DNA from: Candidatus Gastranaerophilales bacterium
GTDB taxonomy: Bacteria; Cyanobacteriota; Vampirovibrionia; Gastranaerophilales; Gastranaerophilaceae
Reading direction: 5' to 3'
DNA length: 5,088 nt
Assembly (NCBI GenBank): GCA_947630355.1
Contig: CANRHJ010000134.1
Span: 1 to 5,088, forward strand
Position numbers and translations under genes: made by a program. How positions within the stretch are numbered: the first letter of the stretch is position 1; every line of letters starts with the position of its first letter. Under the pieces are notes generated by a model. It worked only from the letters and a program-made list of their open reading frames with translations. It was not told where the DNA came from and made no database searches. Below, one piece after another: positions 1 through 5,088 of this stretch.

Positions 1-204
1 GGATTATATATAAGAGACATTAACATAATGCTGTTAAAATCGGCATGTTTTGGCGGAGCAATAAGTCTGGTAAGCTCAAGCTGCGGATATGATGCAAAAG
101 GCGGAGCAAAAGGAGTAGGTATTGCAACTACGAAAGCTGTTGTCTGGTCTTTTGTGACAATAGTAATAATAGATGCAATATTTGCTGCAGCATTTTATTT
201 TTAA
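1..204 (+). CDS. mlaE: MlaE-family ABC transporter permease, C-terminal fragment (5' end outside window)
   Basis: The last 67 codons of an open frame that enters from the left edge and stops at TAA 202-204. The family is the MlaE/YrbE permease, the inner-membrane channel of MCE-type lipid ABC transporters, which works with an MlaF-type ATPase and an MlaD-type MCE protein. The diagnostic part is the conserved C-terminal motif: visible residues 29-44 contain GYDAKGGAKGVG followed by ATTKAVV, matching the family's G-x-GA-x-GVG-x-ATT-x-AVV pattern just before the last membrane helix. That helix follows as a hydrophobic run (about visible residues 46-67, rich in V, I, A and F) and ends with the protein. 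MlaE proteins are usually about 250-260 residues, so roughly three quarters lies upstream. The ATPase starts 13 nt after the stop, as expected for subunits of one complex. The family call is firm; substrate and direction of transport cannot be read from this fragment. Confidence 0.9.
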   Translation, partial: GLYIRDINIMLLKSACFGGAISLVSSSCGYDAKGGAKGVGIATTKAVVWSFVTIVIIDAIFAAAFYF

Positions 205-205
205 A

Positions 206-212
206 AAGAAGG
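206..212 (+). promoter_or_regulatory. Ribosome binding site that fixes the MlaF start
   Basis: AAGAAGG lies 5 nt before ATG 218. An in-frame upstream ATG at 173 would give 15 extra residues that overlap the permease coding sequence and show no family similarity. The N-terminus starting at 218 (MSIQVEHLTKIF) is the normal beginning of an ABC ATPase, so 218 is chosen. Confidence 0.7.
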
Positions 213-217
213 TAAAT

Positions 218-946
218 ATGTCAATACAAGTAGAACACTTAACAAAAATATTTGATGATAAAAAAGTACTGGATAACATATCATTCAACGTAGAAGACGG
301 AGAAGTGCTTTCAATAGTAGGATTTAGCGGTTCGGGGAAAAGCACCATATTAAAAATATTGTGCGGACTTTTGGCTCCCGATGACGGAACAATCAAAATC
401 AGCGAAGGTGATATAGCTATGGTATTCCAGTATTCGGCTTTATTTGATTCCTTAAACGTATTTGATAATATATCGTTTGCGCTTCAGGAAAGGAAGGAGT
501 TTAAGGGGAAGTATACACGTCAGGATTTAAAAGACATAGTTAAAAAGAGCCTTAATACGGTAGGGTTATCGGGAATAGAAGAGAAATTTCCGCATGAGTT
601 ATCCGGAGGAATGCAAAAAAGAGTGAGTTTAGCCCGAGCTATAGTAACAAAACCGCGATATATATTATATGATGAGCCGACAGCGGGACTGGATCCTGTT
701 GCTTCAACGGTAATTGAAGATTATATATTAAGACTTCGGGATGAAACGAAATCGACATCAATAGTTGTAACTCACCAGATGTCAACGATAAAGAGATGTT
801 CGGATAAGGTAATAATGCTCTATGACGGACATATAGTATTCAGAGGGACACCTGATGAACTGGTAAAGCAGGATAATCCATATACGAAGCAATTTGTATC
901 GGCATCAACGGAAGGTCCTATGAAAATTACGGCAAGCGGATTTTAA
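218..946 (+). CDS. mlaF: MlaF-type ABC transporter ATP-binding protein (MCE lipid transport)
   Basis: A 242-residue cytoplasmic ATPase that powers the MlaE permease. All nucleotide-binding motifs are present in order: Walker A GFSGSGKST (35-43), Q-loop Q71 in VFQYSALFDSLNVFDNI, signature LSGGMQKR (128-135), Walker B ILYDEP with catalytic E153, D-loop GLDP (157-160) and switch H186 in VVTHQ. The MQKRV wording after the signature, the FDSLNVFDNI stretch after the Q-loop and the C-terminal QFVSASTEGP are typical of the Ttg2A/MlaF subfamily rather than of generic importers. The length fits (MlaF proteins are usually about 240-270), with only a short tail after the nucleotide-binding domain. In E. 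coli the MlaF tail helps dimerisation and contacts with MlaB; no MlaB-like STAS gene is present in this window. The gene sits 13 nt after the permease and 43 nt before the MCE gene. The nucleotide-binding domain is certain and the subfamily is very likely, from motifs and context. Confidence 0.93.
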   Translation: MSIQVEHLTKIFDDKKVLDNISFNVEDGEVLSIVGFSGSGKSTILKILCGLLAPDDGTIKISEGDIAMVFQYSALFDSLNVFDNISFALQERKEFKGKYTRQDLKDIVKKSLNTVGLSGIEEKFPHELSGGMQKRVSLARAIVTKPRYILYDEPTAGLDPVASTVIEDYILRLRDETKSTSIVVTHQMSTIKRCSDKVIMLYDGHIVFRGTPDELVKQDNPYTKQFVSASTEGPMKITASGF

Positions 947-962
947 ATAAAAAAATTTTTAT
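947..962 (+). repeat. Short AT-only inverted repeat between mlaF and mlaD
   Basis: Positions 947-953 (ATAAAAA) and 956-962 (TTTTTAT) are perfect inverted copies separated by two A's, directly after the mlaF stop. With only A-T pairs and an impossibly tight loop, it would not form a stable RNA hairpin without unpairing inner bases. It is more an A-tract/T-tract patch than a terminator. It lies in the only intergenic gap (43 nt) longer than 15 nt within the + strand gene cluster. TATA-like hexamers just downstream (around 965-977) could act as a weak internal promoter, but the base composition makes such matches expected by chance. Confidence 0.35.
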
Positions 963-977
963 AGTAGAATATAAATA

Positions 978-984
978 AAGAGGA
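978..984 (+). promoter_or_regulatory. Ribosome binding site of mlaD
   Basis: AAGAGGA lies 5 nt before ATG 990, a near-ideal Shine-Dalgarno sequence and spacing. It is the strongest of the start signals in the window and supports the start chosen for the MCE protein, which places the membrane anchor directly at the N-terminus. Confidence 0.7.
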
Positions 985-989
985 AATAT

Positions 990-2327
990 ATGAAATTCTC
1001 ATCATCATTAAAAGTAGGTATATTGGCAATAACCGCAATAATAGTATTATTGTTAACAATAATGTGGGTTAAAGGTAAAGCAATATCTCATACGGAGAGA
1101 ATAACCGTTAGTTTTAAAGATGTAAACGGAATGCGTGAAGGAAGCGCAGTTCAGATGATGGGAGTCAGAATAGGACAAGTTGAAGAAATAACACCAAAAA
1201 TTGATGCCGATAAAAGCAGCGTAGAAGTTAAATTCGTAATAACGGAACCTGATATTGAAATTCCGAAAGCATCAGAGTTATCAATCCAACAGTCGGGAAT
1301 AATAGGCGAACAATTCTTGGAAATAACACCACCCAGAGAAAGAATAATCTATTTGCCCGAACAAGATAAGTCACTTGTATTACATGCCGATGACAAAGTC
1401 CAAATGGAACTCGACGGAAAATATTATGATACGGGTATAGTAAAAAAGATTGAAATAGTTGAAACCAATATGCTTCCGATAATAATAAAAGAGAATATAA
1501 GCACTAAAACAGCCTATAAGGTAAAATATACAATAAATTTACCGGGTTTGGTAATGCCTGAGCAATTAAACGGGAAAATAGTAAAAGACGGAAATGAGAA
1601 TAAACTAAGGATTACGCCGAAAGAAGATGTAAAAGTACCGTATCCTAAGACTGATTCACCATATACGGTAATAGAGCCCATGAGAATTGCCGATTTTCTG
1701 GCATTACAGTACCGCAGTGCCGAATCTTTAGTGGAAACAAATGAAAGAATAGCACTATTACTGTCTGATGATGTAATAGAAGAATTGAAACAAACGGCAT
1801 ATAATGTAAACGAGTTAACCGACAAAACCAATATAACAATGGAAAAAGCTCAAGAATTGATAGATTTATCCAAGACAGAGATAGAGATGTTATCGGGAAG
1901 CATAAATGAACTTACGGAGAATATAAACAAATTAACGGGAGATAAGAATTTCACCGAAAGTTTAGTAAACGCAACAAAATCATTCGAGAGGTTATCAAAC
2001 AACGTATCAAATTTATTGGAAGATCCCAAGACACAATCAACGATTTCAAACTTGAATATTACCGCAAAGAATGTAGCAGAGCTATCTTGTTACGTAAACG
2101 ATATGTCAAAAGATGCCAAATTGAAGAAATATGTACAAGAATCCGCATTAAAGCTGAATACGGCATTAGACAAATTGATAATAACATTAGATACAATCAA
2201 TTATGCAACAGAGGACGAAGAAAAAGTTAAACAAACAATGGATGATATAAATGCGACCTCAGAGAACTTAAGGAAATTTTCAGAGAAATTAAATAAGAGA
2301 TTTTTAATATTCAGATTAATGTTCTAG
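990..2327 (+). CDS. mlaD: MlaD-type MCE-domain protein, long form with coiled-coil C-terminus
   Basis: A 445-residue membrane-anchored MCE protein, the periplasmic lipid-handling partner of the permease/ATPase. Residues 8-27 form one hydrophobic anchor with no cleavage site evident. The MCE domain spans about 36-114, with the canonical core GMREGSAVQMMGVRIGQV (47-64) and the closing GIIGEQFLEI segment (103-112). Residues about 115-230 form a strand-rich, proline-containing region that I cannot assign. Residues about 231-436 look almost entirely helical, with repeated N/L/I spacing such as INELTENINKLTGD, probably coiled coil or a helical barrel. The protein ends in a hydrophobic, basic FLIFRLMF. 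E. coli MlaD is about 183 residues, so this is over twice as long. Long MCE proteins with helical tails are known in other lineages (PqiB and LetB types use several MCE domains; mycobacterial Mce proteins carry one plus helices). Only one recognisable MCE domain is present here. No mlaC or mlaB follows; lpxK begins 7 nt later. MCE identity is firm. Confidence 0.92.
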   Translation: MKFSSSLKVGILAITAIIVLLLTIMWVKGKAISHTERITVSFKDVNGMREGSAVQMMGVRIGQVEEITPKIDADKSSVEVKFVITEPDIEIPKASELSIQQSGIIGEQFLEITPPRERIIYLPEQDKSLVLHADDKVQMELDGKYYDTGIVKKIEIVETNMLPIIIKENISTKTAYKVKYTINLPGLVMPEQLNGKIVKDGNENKLRITPKEDVKVPYPKTDSPYTVIEPMRIADFLALQYRSAESLVETNERIALLLSDDVIEELKQTAYNVNELTDKTNITMEKAQELIDLSKTEIEMLSGSINELTENINKLTGDKNFTESLVNATKSFERLSNNVSNLLEDPKTQSTISNLNITAKNVAELSCYVNDMSKDAKLKKYVQESALKLNTALDKLIITLDTINYATEDEEKVKQTMDDINATSENLRKFSEKLNKRFLIFRLMF

Positions 2328-2334
2328 GCAAAAT

Positions 2335-3399
2335 ATGAAACTGTTTATATCAAAACTGCATTATAAAAAGAATTTAAGTATTACCGAGAAAATAATGGTA
2401 TTTATGCTTCGAATAGCGGGAATACCATACGAAGCGGCAAGTGAAGCAAGAAATTTTTTATATAATAAGAAAATATTGAGAAGCTACGGTTCAAAATCGT
2501 TTGTAATATCAATAGGGAATATAACAACGGGCGGTGTAGGCAAAACACCTTTCACATCGGAAGTAGCAAAATATTATTTAAGCTTAAACAAGAAAGTAGC
2601 CATAATATCACGCGGATATGGAGGTAAGCTTTGTAATAAAGAGCCTCATGTAATATCCGAAGGCGGGGGGGCATTATACAGTGCCGAATTAGCAGGTGAT
2701 GAGCCTGTTTGGTTAAGTAACAACACAAAAGGAGCCTGCGTTATTACATGTTCAAGCAGGGTAAAAGCGGAAAAATATCTGCAAGAACATTACAGCCCGG
2801 ATATTATAATATTGGATGACGGGTTTCAGCACAGGAAATTAAAACGTGATTTAGATATAGTTCTTATTGATTCACAAAATAAATTCGGCAACAAATTAAC
2901 CTTTCCTGCAGGTCCGTTAAGGGAAAATCTGCAGAATATACGGCGTGCGGATAAAATAGTGGTAGTAAATAAAAACTATGAAAATCAAAATGCGTTAAAA
3001 TATTGTGATAAATTGAAAAAAAAGTATAAAAAAGCGATATATTTATGCAAAATAGTTCCTGATTACGTATATAACATAAATACAGGGAGTCAGTTAACGA
3101 AAGATACGGCAGTAATGGCATTTTCAGCGATAGGTCAGCCTGAAGGATTTTATGAATTTTTAAAACGTGATTACCGGCTGACGGCCGTTTTGGAATTTGA
3201 AGATCATCACCGATATGAGGCTGACGATATATCAAGAATAATTCATTATGCACAAGATGAAAATATTGATAAAATAGTGACTACGGAAAAAGATGCCGTA
3301 AAAATAAAAGAATTAATACAAGATATGGAATTACCCGTACAGTTCTATGCTTTAAAACTCAAAGCATATATGGACATAAAGGAAGTATGCGGAATATGA
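2335..3399 (+). CDS. lpxK: Tetraacyldisaccharide 4'-kinase (lipid A biosynthesis)
   Basis: LpxK transfers phosphate from ATP to the 4' position of the tetraacylated lipid A disaccharide, giving lipid IVA at the cytoplasmic face of the inner membrane. The 354-residue product carries the family motifs in order: an N-terminal membrane-associated stretch (about 16-45), P-loop GNITTGGVGKTP (61-72), SRGYGG (92-97), GDEP (121-124), DDGFQHR (161-167), FPAGPLRE (190-197), AIGQPEGF (265-272), the DHH histidines (290-292) before Y294, and TTEKDAVK (316-323). In characterised LpxK the DHH histidine and acidic residues near the P-loop serve catalysis and metal binding. The length is slightly above the usual 320-350. 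The start ATG lies 7 nt after the mlaD stop. Its only Shine-Dalgarno-like bases are AGG at 2326-2328, overlapping that stop, so translation may depend on coupling to mlaD. A run of seven G's (2665-2671) falls in the reading frame. Identification is very secure. Confidence 0.96.
   Translation: MKLFISKLHYKKNLSITEKIMVFMLRIAGIPYEAASEARNFLYNKKILRSYGSKSFVISIGNITTGGVGKTPFTSEVAKYYLSLNKKVAIISRGYGGKLCNKEPHVISEGGGALYSAELAGDEPVWLSNNTKGACVITCSSRVKAEKYLQEHYSPDIIILDDGFQHRKLKRDLDIVLIDSQNKFGNKLTFPAGPLRENLQNIRRADKIVVVNKNYENQNALKYCDKLKKKYKKAIYLCKIVPDYVYNINTGSQLTKDTAVMAFSAIGQPEGFYEFLKRDYRLTAVLEFEDHHRYEADDISRIIHYAQDENIDKIVTTEKDAVKIKELIQDMELPVQFYALKLKAYMDIKEVCGI
2665..2671 (+). repeat. G7 homopolymer inside lpxK
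   Basis: Seven consecutive G's encode part of E-G-G-G-A at LpxK residues 109-113, between SRGYGG and GDEP. The gene is in frame with seven. Gain of one G would bring TGA 2697-2699 into frame and loss of one would bring TAG 2690-2692 into frame, so either change would truncate the kinase at about 120 residues. The tract stands out in this AT-rich sequence. It may be a mutation-prone site; phase variation is only a hypothesis. Confidence 0.6.
3378..3399 (+). promoter_or_regulatory. Translational coupling junction of lpxK and the heptosyltransferase
   Basis: The lpxK stop TGA (3397-3399) shares bases with ATG 3396-3398 as ATGA. The Shine-Dalgarno-like AAAGGAAG at 3378-3385 lies inside the lpxK 3' end, 10 nt before that ATG. 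This arrangement favours reinitiation by ribosomes finishing lpxK, linking the amounts of the two enzymes. A nearby in-frame ATG at 3387 is an alternative start. Confidence 0.55.
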
Positions 3400-4442
3400 G
3401 TAAAATATTGATTGTAAGGTATCGATTTATAGGGGATATGATATTAACAATTCCGTTCATAAGGAACTTGAGATATGCAAATCCCGATGCTGAAATAGAC
3501 ATGCTTGTTTCCCCGAATTCTGGAGAAGTAATAGAAGATTGTCCTTATATAAATAATTTTATTTATTTTGATACCACAAGAAAACATAAATATGAAAAAG
3601 GTAAAGGGAATAAGAAGTCTTTTTGGTATTACGTTTCACTGCTAAAGAAAAATAAATATGACAAAGTATATATATTAAAGCGTTCATTATCAAGCGCATT
3701 ATTATGTTATTTATGCGGAATAAAAGAGAGAATAGGATATGATACCGAAGGACGCGGCTTCTTATTAACGAAAAAAGTTAAATATGACACTGAAAAATCA
3801 GAATCCGAATGTTTCTTAGATGTACTAAAAGCGGATAATATTGAAATTAAAGATAAATATTTGGAAAATTGGATAAACAAAGAAAGCGAAGAAAAAGTAA
3901 GAGAATTATTTAGAGAGAATAATATCACATCGGAAGACTCTAAAGCGGTTGTATGCGTGACCGCTTCAAACCCTGACAAAATGTGGGATATAGATAATTT
4001 CGCGCAAATAATAGAATATATAATAAATACAAAGAATATAAAAGTAATTTTTATAGGCGCACCCTGTGATAAGGAGGTATACGACAAAATTCAATACAGA
4101 AATCCTTTAAAAACAAAGCCGGTAAATTTATGTAATAAAGTTACAATTAAAGACAGTTTGGCGGTGCTTAAACAATGTGATTTTATATTGGGTAATGATT
4201 CGGGGACACTGCATATGGCAGCTTCCGTCGGGACAAAAGTCATAGGACTTTATGGCCCGATGCCTTTTGAAAAATGGAAAGTAACGGGCGATGGACACAT
4301 TCTGTTAAAATCAAACATCAATTGTATGCCTTGTTCTTTAAAGAAGAAATGTCCGAGAAATAAATTATGTTTAAAAAATATAACTGCGGATGAAGTAAAA
4401 CACGCAATAGATATAGTCACAAAAGAAAAACAAAAGGCATAA
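3396..4442 (+). CDS. Glycosyltransferase family 9 (ADP-heptose:LPS heptosyltransferase-like)
   Basis: A 348-residue cytoplasmic GT-B fold transferase, probably adding heptose to the inner core of LPS or a related glycan. The N-terminal domain opens with KILIVRYRFIGDMILTIP (3-20), the GT9 pattern with its invariant GD (13-14). The C-terminal domain has KMWDIDNFAQII (195-206), and the nucleotide-sugar site GNDSGTLHMAASVG (266-279) followed by GLYGP (284-288). The tail has four cysteines, C310, C313, C319 and C325, a pattern common in this family, before the closing ITADEV helix. ATG 3396 is chosen because it gives a four-base ATGA overlap with the lpxK stop and the usual M-S-K-I-L start. ATG 3387, three codons earlier, is also in frame but lies only about 3 nt after GGA of the AAAGGAAG at 3378-3385. 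The position after lpxK supports an LPS role. Which heptosyltransferase (WaaC, WaaF or WaaQ type) and which acceptor cannot be told, so no symbol is given. Confidence 0.9.
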   Translation: MSKILIVRYRFIGDMILTIPFIRNLRYANPDAEIDMLVSPNSGEVIEDCPYINNFIYFDTTRKHKYEKGKGNKKSFWYYVSLLKKNKYDKVYILKRSLSSALLCYLCGIKERIGYDTEGRGFLLTKKVKYDTEKSESECFLDVLKADNIEIKDKYLENWINKESEEKVRELFRENNITSEDSKAVVCVTASNPDKMWDIDNFAQIIEYIINTKNIKVIFIGAPCDKEVYDKIQYRNPLKTKPVNLCNKVTIKDSLAVLKQCDFILGNDSGTLHMAASVGTKVIGLYGPMPFEKWKVTGDGHILLKSNINCMPCSLKKKCPRNKLCLKNITADEVKHAIDIVTKEKQKA

Positions 4443-4449
4443 GCACCTT
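4421..4449 (-). terminator. Candidate weak intrinsic terminator of the PilC/GspF-like gene
   Basis: Read on the minus strand, 4449-4434 gives AAGGTGCTTATGCCTT, which can fold as a 6-bp stem (four Watson-Crick pairs plus two G-U) with a four-base loop. It is followed at once by a T-rich run TTGTTTTTCTTTT (4433-4421). It begins 20 nt past the minus-strand stop at 4469 and lies over the end of the heptosyltransferase gene. On the + strand the same bases pair less well and no T-run follows, so it would act in one direction only. The stem is weak, hence the low confidence. Confidence 0.3.
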
Positions 4450-4468
4450 AATAACCGTAAAGTTAAAA

Positions 4469-5088
4469 CTAAATCATATTAAACAGATAATCATAATAAG
4501 ACTTGTAAGCATTATAACAAACGTTAAAGACAAGTATTCCCGCAAAAATAATCATAACGGGTTCAATTAATCTGACTATAACTTTAACGGAAGTATCAAA
4601 CTGTTTTTCGTAATTTTGGGAAACAACTTTAAACATTTTATCAAGTTCACCCGATTTTTCACCTGCCGAAATTTGTGACAAATCGAAAGGAGAAAAAATA
4701 CGTGAGGCCGCAAAAGCTGTTGAAATATTACAACCATGAGAAATCATTTTAACAGTGAGCTTAACAGAGGATTTAATCGCACTTAAAGAGATAACCGAAG
4801 ATGCCAAATCGACTGTTTGATTGGCAGGAATACCGGCATTATATGCCAATGATGCCACCTGAAAAAAATTAAATAAATCATATTTTTTCATAACTGAGGA
4901 AAAAATCGGAAGTTTTGATAAGAAATCAACAATACGCGAGGACAATTTTTTATTTTTTATAACAACAAAAATAACGGCAGCAAATCCAAACAACGATCTG
5001 CGGCTTATACACATATTGCATCTTGAGAAAAATTTTTCAAAGATAAAGGAACGCAAGGAAACGGCAAAAAGCTGACCGAATATCGGCA
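4469..5088 (-). CDS. PilC/GspF-family inner-membrane protein, C-terminal part (5' end outside window)
   Basis: A type II secretion system F-domain protein, the polytopic inner-membrane platform that works with the PilB/GspE ATPase to assemble type IV pili or type II pseudopili. The frame stays open to the right edge, so about 205 codons are seen of a family that usually has about 400 and two F domains. Numbering from TTG 5056 as residue 1, a membrane segment lies at about 22-33. The second F domain follows: LPIFSSV (49-55), LAYNAGIP (70-77), the signature AGEKSGELDKMFKVVSQNYE (131-150) and the helix LIEPVMIIFAGILVF (163-177). These match the family's LP-x-F, aGvP, GE-x-SG-x-L and EP-x-(I/M) landmarks. 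TTG 5056 could be read as a start, but the ten codons before it are open and include a PIFGQLF phrase, so a gene continuing past the window is preferred. The C-terminus (NVCYNAYKSYYDYLFNMI) lacks the usual closing proline-containing segment. Pilus versus secretion role is undecided. Confidence 0.82.
   Translation of the reverse strand, partial: PIFGQLFAVSLRSFIFEKFFSRCNMCISRRSLFGFAAVIFVVIKNKKLSSRIVDFLSKLPIFSSVMKKYDLFNFFQVASLAYNAGIPANQTVDLASSVISLSAIKSSVKLTVKMISHGCNISTAFAASRIFSPFDLSQISAGEKSGELDKMFKVVSQNYEKQFDTSVKVIVRLIEPVMIIFAGILVFNVCYNAYKSYYDYLFNMI

Noticed and set aside
173..217. Upstream ATG extending the MlaF ATPase by 15 residues
   Set aside because: It overlaps the permease coding sequence, lacks a family-like N-terminus, and ATG 218 has a properly placed AAGAAGG.
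76..396. Minus-strand open frame of about 106 codons
   Set aside because: It is the complement of the permease end and the ATPase start, which are conserved coding sequences; its product is Ser/Cys/Tyr-rich with no domain.
947..962. AT-only inverted repeat as an intrinsic terminator after mlaF
   Set aside because: There are no G-C pairs and almost no loop, and it lies between subunits of one transporter, so termination is unlikely.
1514..1839. Two overlapping minus-strand open frames within mlaD
   Set aside because: They are shadows of the MCE gene, with no recognisable motif.
3016..3023. A8 tract in lpxK as a second slippage site
   Set aside because: Runs of A are expected in lysine codons of an AT-rich genome, so it does not stand out as the G7 tract does.
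2864..3253. Minus-strand open frame of about 129 codons within lpxK
   Set aside because: It lies wholly opposite conserved LpxK motifs, and its composition is that of a reverse-complement artefact.
3707..4087. Minus-strand open frame of about 126 codons within the heptosyltransferase
   Set aside because: It lies opposite a well-supported GT9 gene; its Ser/Phe/Ile-rich product shows no domain.
4452..4465. TAAC/GTTA inverted repeat between the convergent genes as a terminator
   Set aside because: Only a 4-bp AT-rich stem, with no T-run following on either strand.
5040..5088. Frameshift in the linker of the PilC/GspF-like gene
   Set aside because: The other two frames in this stretch do not restore a better family match and soon reach stops, so the continuous frame is kept.

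Overview
The window is an AT-rich, densely packed stretch of bacterial chromosome. Its four intact or nearly intact + strand neighbours all serve the Gram-negative cell envelope. An MCE/Mla-type phospholipid transporter, a lipid A 4'-kinase (LpxK) and a family-9 heptosyltransferase together point to a diderm organism that makes LPS or a related lipid A-based glycolipid. Codon use is strongly A/T-ending, with ATA common for isoleucine. Start codons are preceded by purine-rich Shine-Dalgarno sequences, and TGA is used as a stop, so nothing suggests an alternative genetic code. The absence of mlaC and mlaB between mlaD and lpxK, and the long MlaD, argue against a classical gammaproteobacterial mla operon. 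An AT-rich non-proteobacterial diderm (for example Vampirovibrionia/Gastranaerophilales or an Elusimicrobia-like lineage) fits, but this is a weak inference.

Layout, + strand: 1-204 is the 3' end of an MlaE-type permease. 218-946 is the MlaF-type ATPase. 990-2327 is a long MlaD-type MCE substrate-binding protein. 2335-3399 is lpxK. 3396-4442 is a GT9 heptosyltransferase. Gaps are 13 nt, 43 nt, 7 nt and a 4-nt ATGA overlap, so these five genes look like one transcription unit that begins upstream of the window. Minus strand: 4469-5088 is the C-terminal half of a PilC/GspF-family inner-membrane protein of a type IV pilus or type II secretion system. It converges on the operon with a 26-nt gap and runs off the right edge.

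Functionally, the permease and ATPase form the inner-membrane ABC engine that the MCE protein couples to lipid movement across the periplasm. LpxK phosphorylates the lipid A precursor, and the heptosyltransferase adds sugar to the LPS core or a comparable glycan. The operon therefore pairs phospholipid trafficking with LPS synthesis, the two lipid supplies of an asymmetric outer membrane. No RNA genes, CRISPR arrays, insertion sequences or attachment sites were seen, and no intergenic stretch exceeds about 45 nt. The less ordinary points are an unassigned middle region in the MCE protein, a G7 tract within lpxK in an AT-rich background, and an atypical C-terminus on the PilC/GspF-like protein. 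I did not find convincing evidence of an undescribed system.
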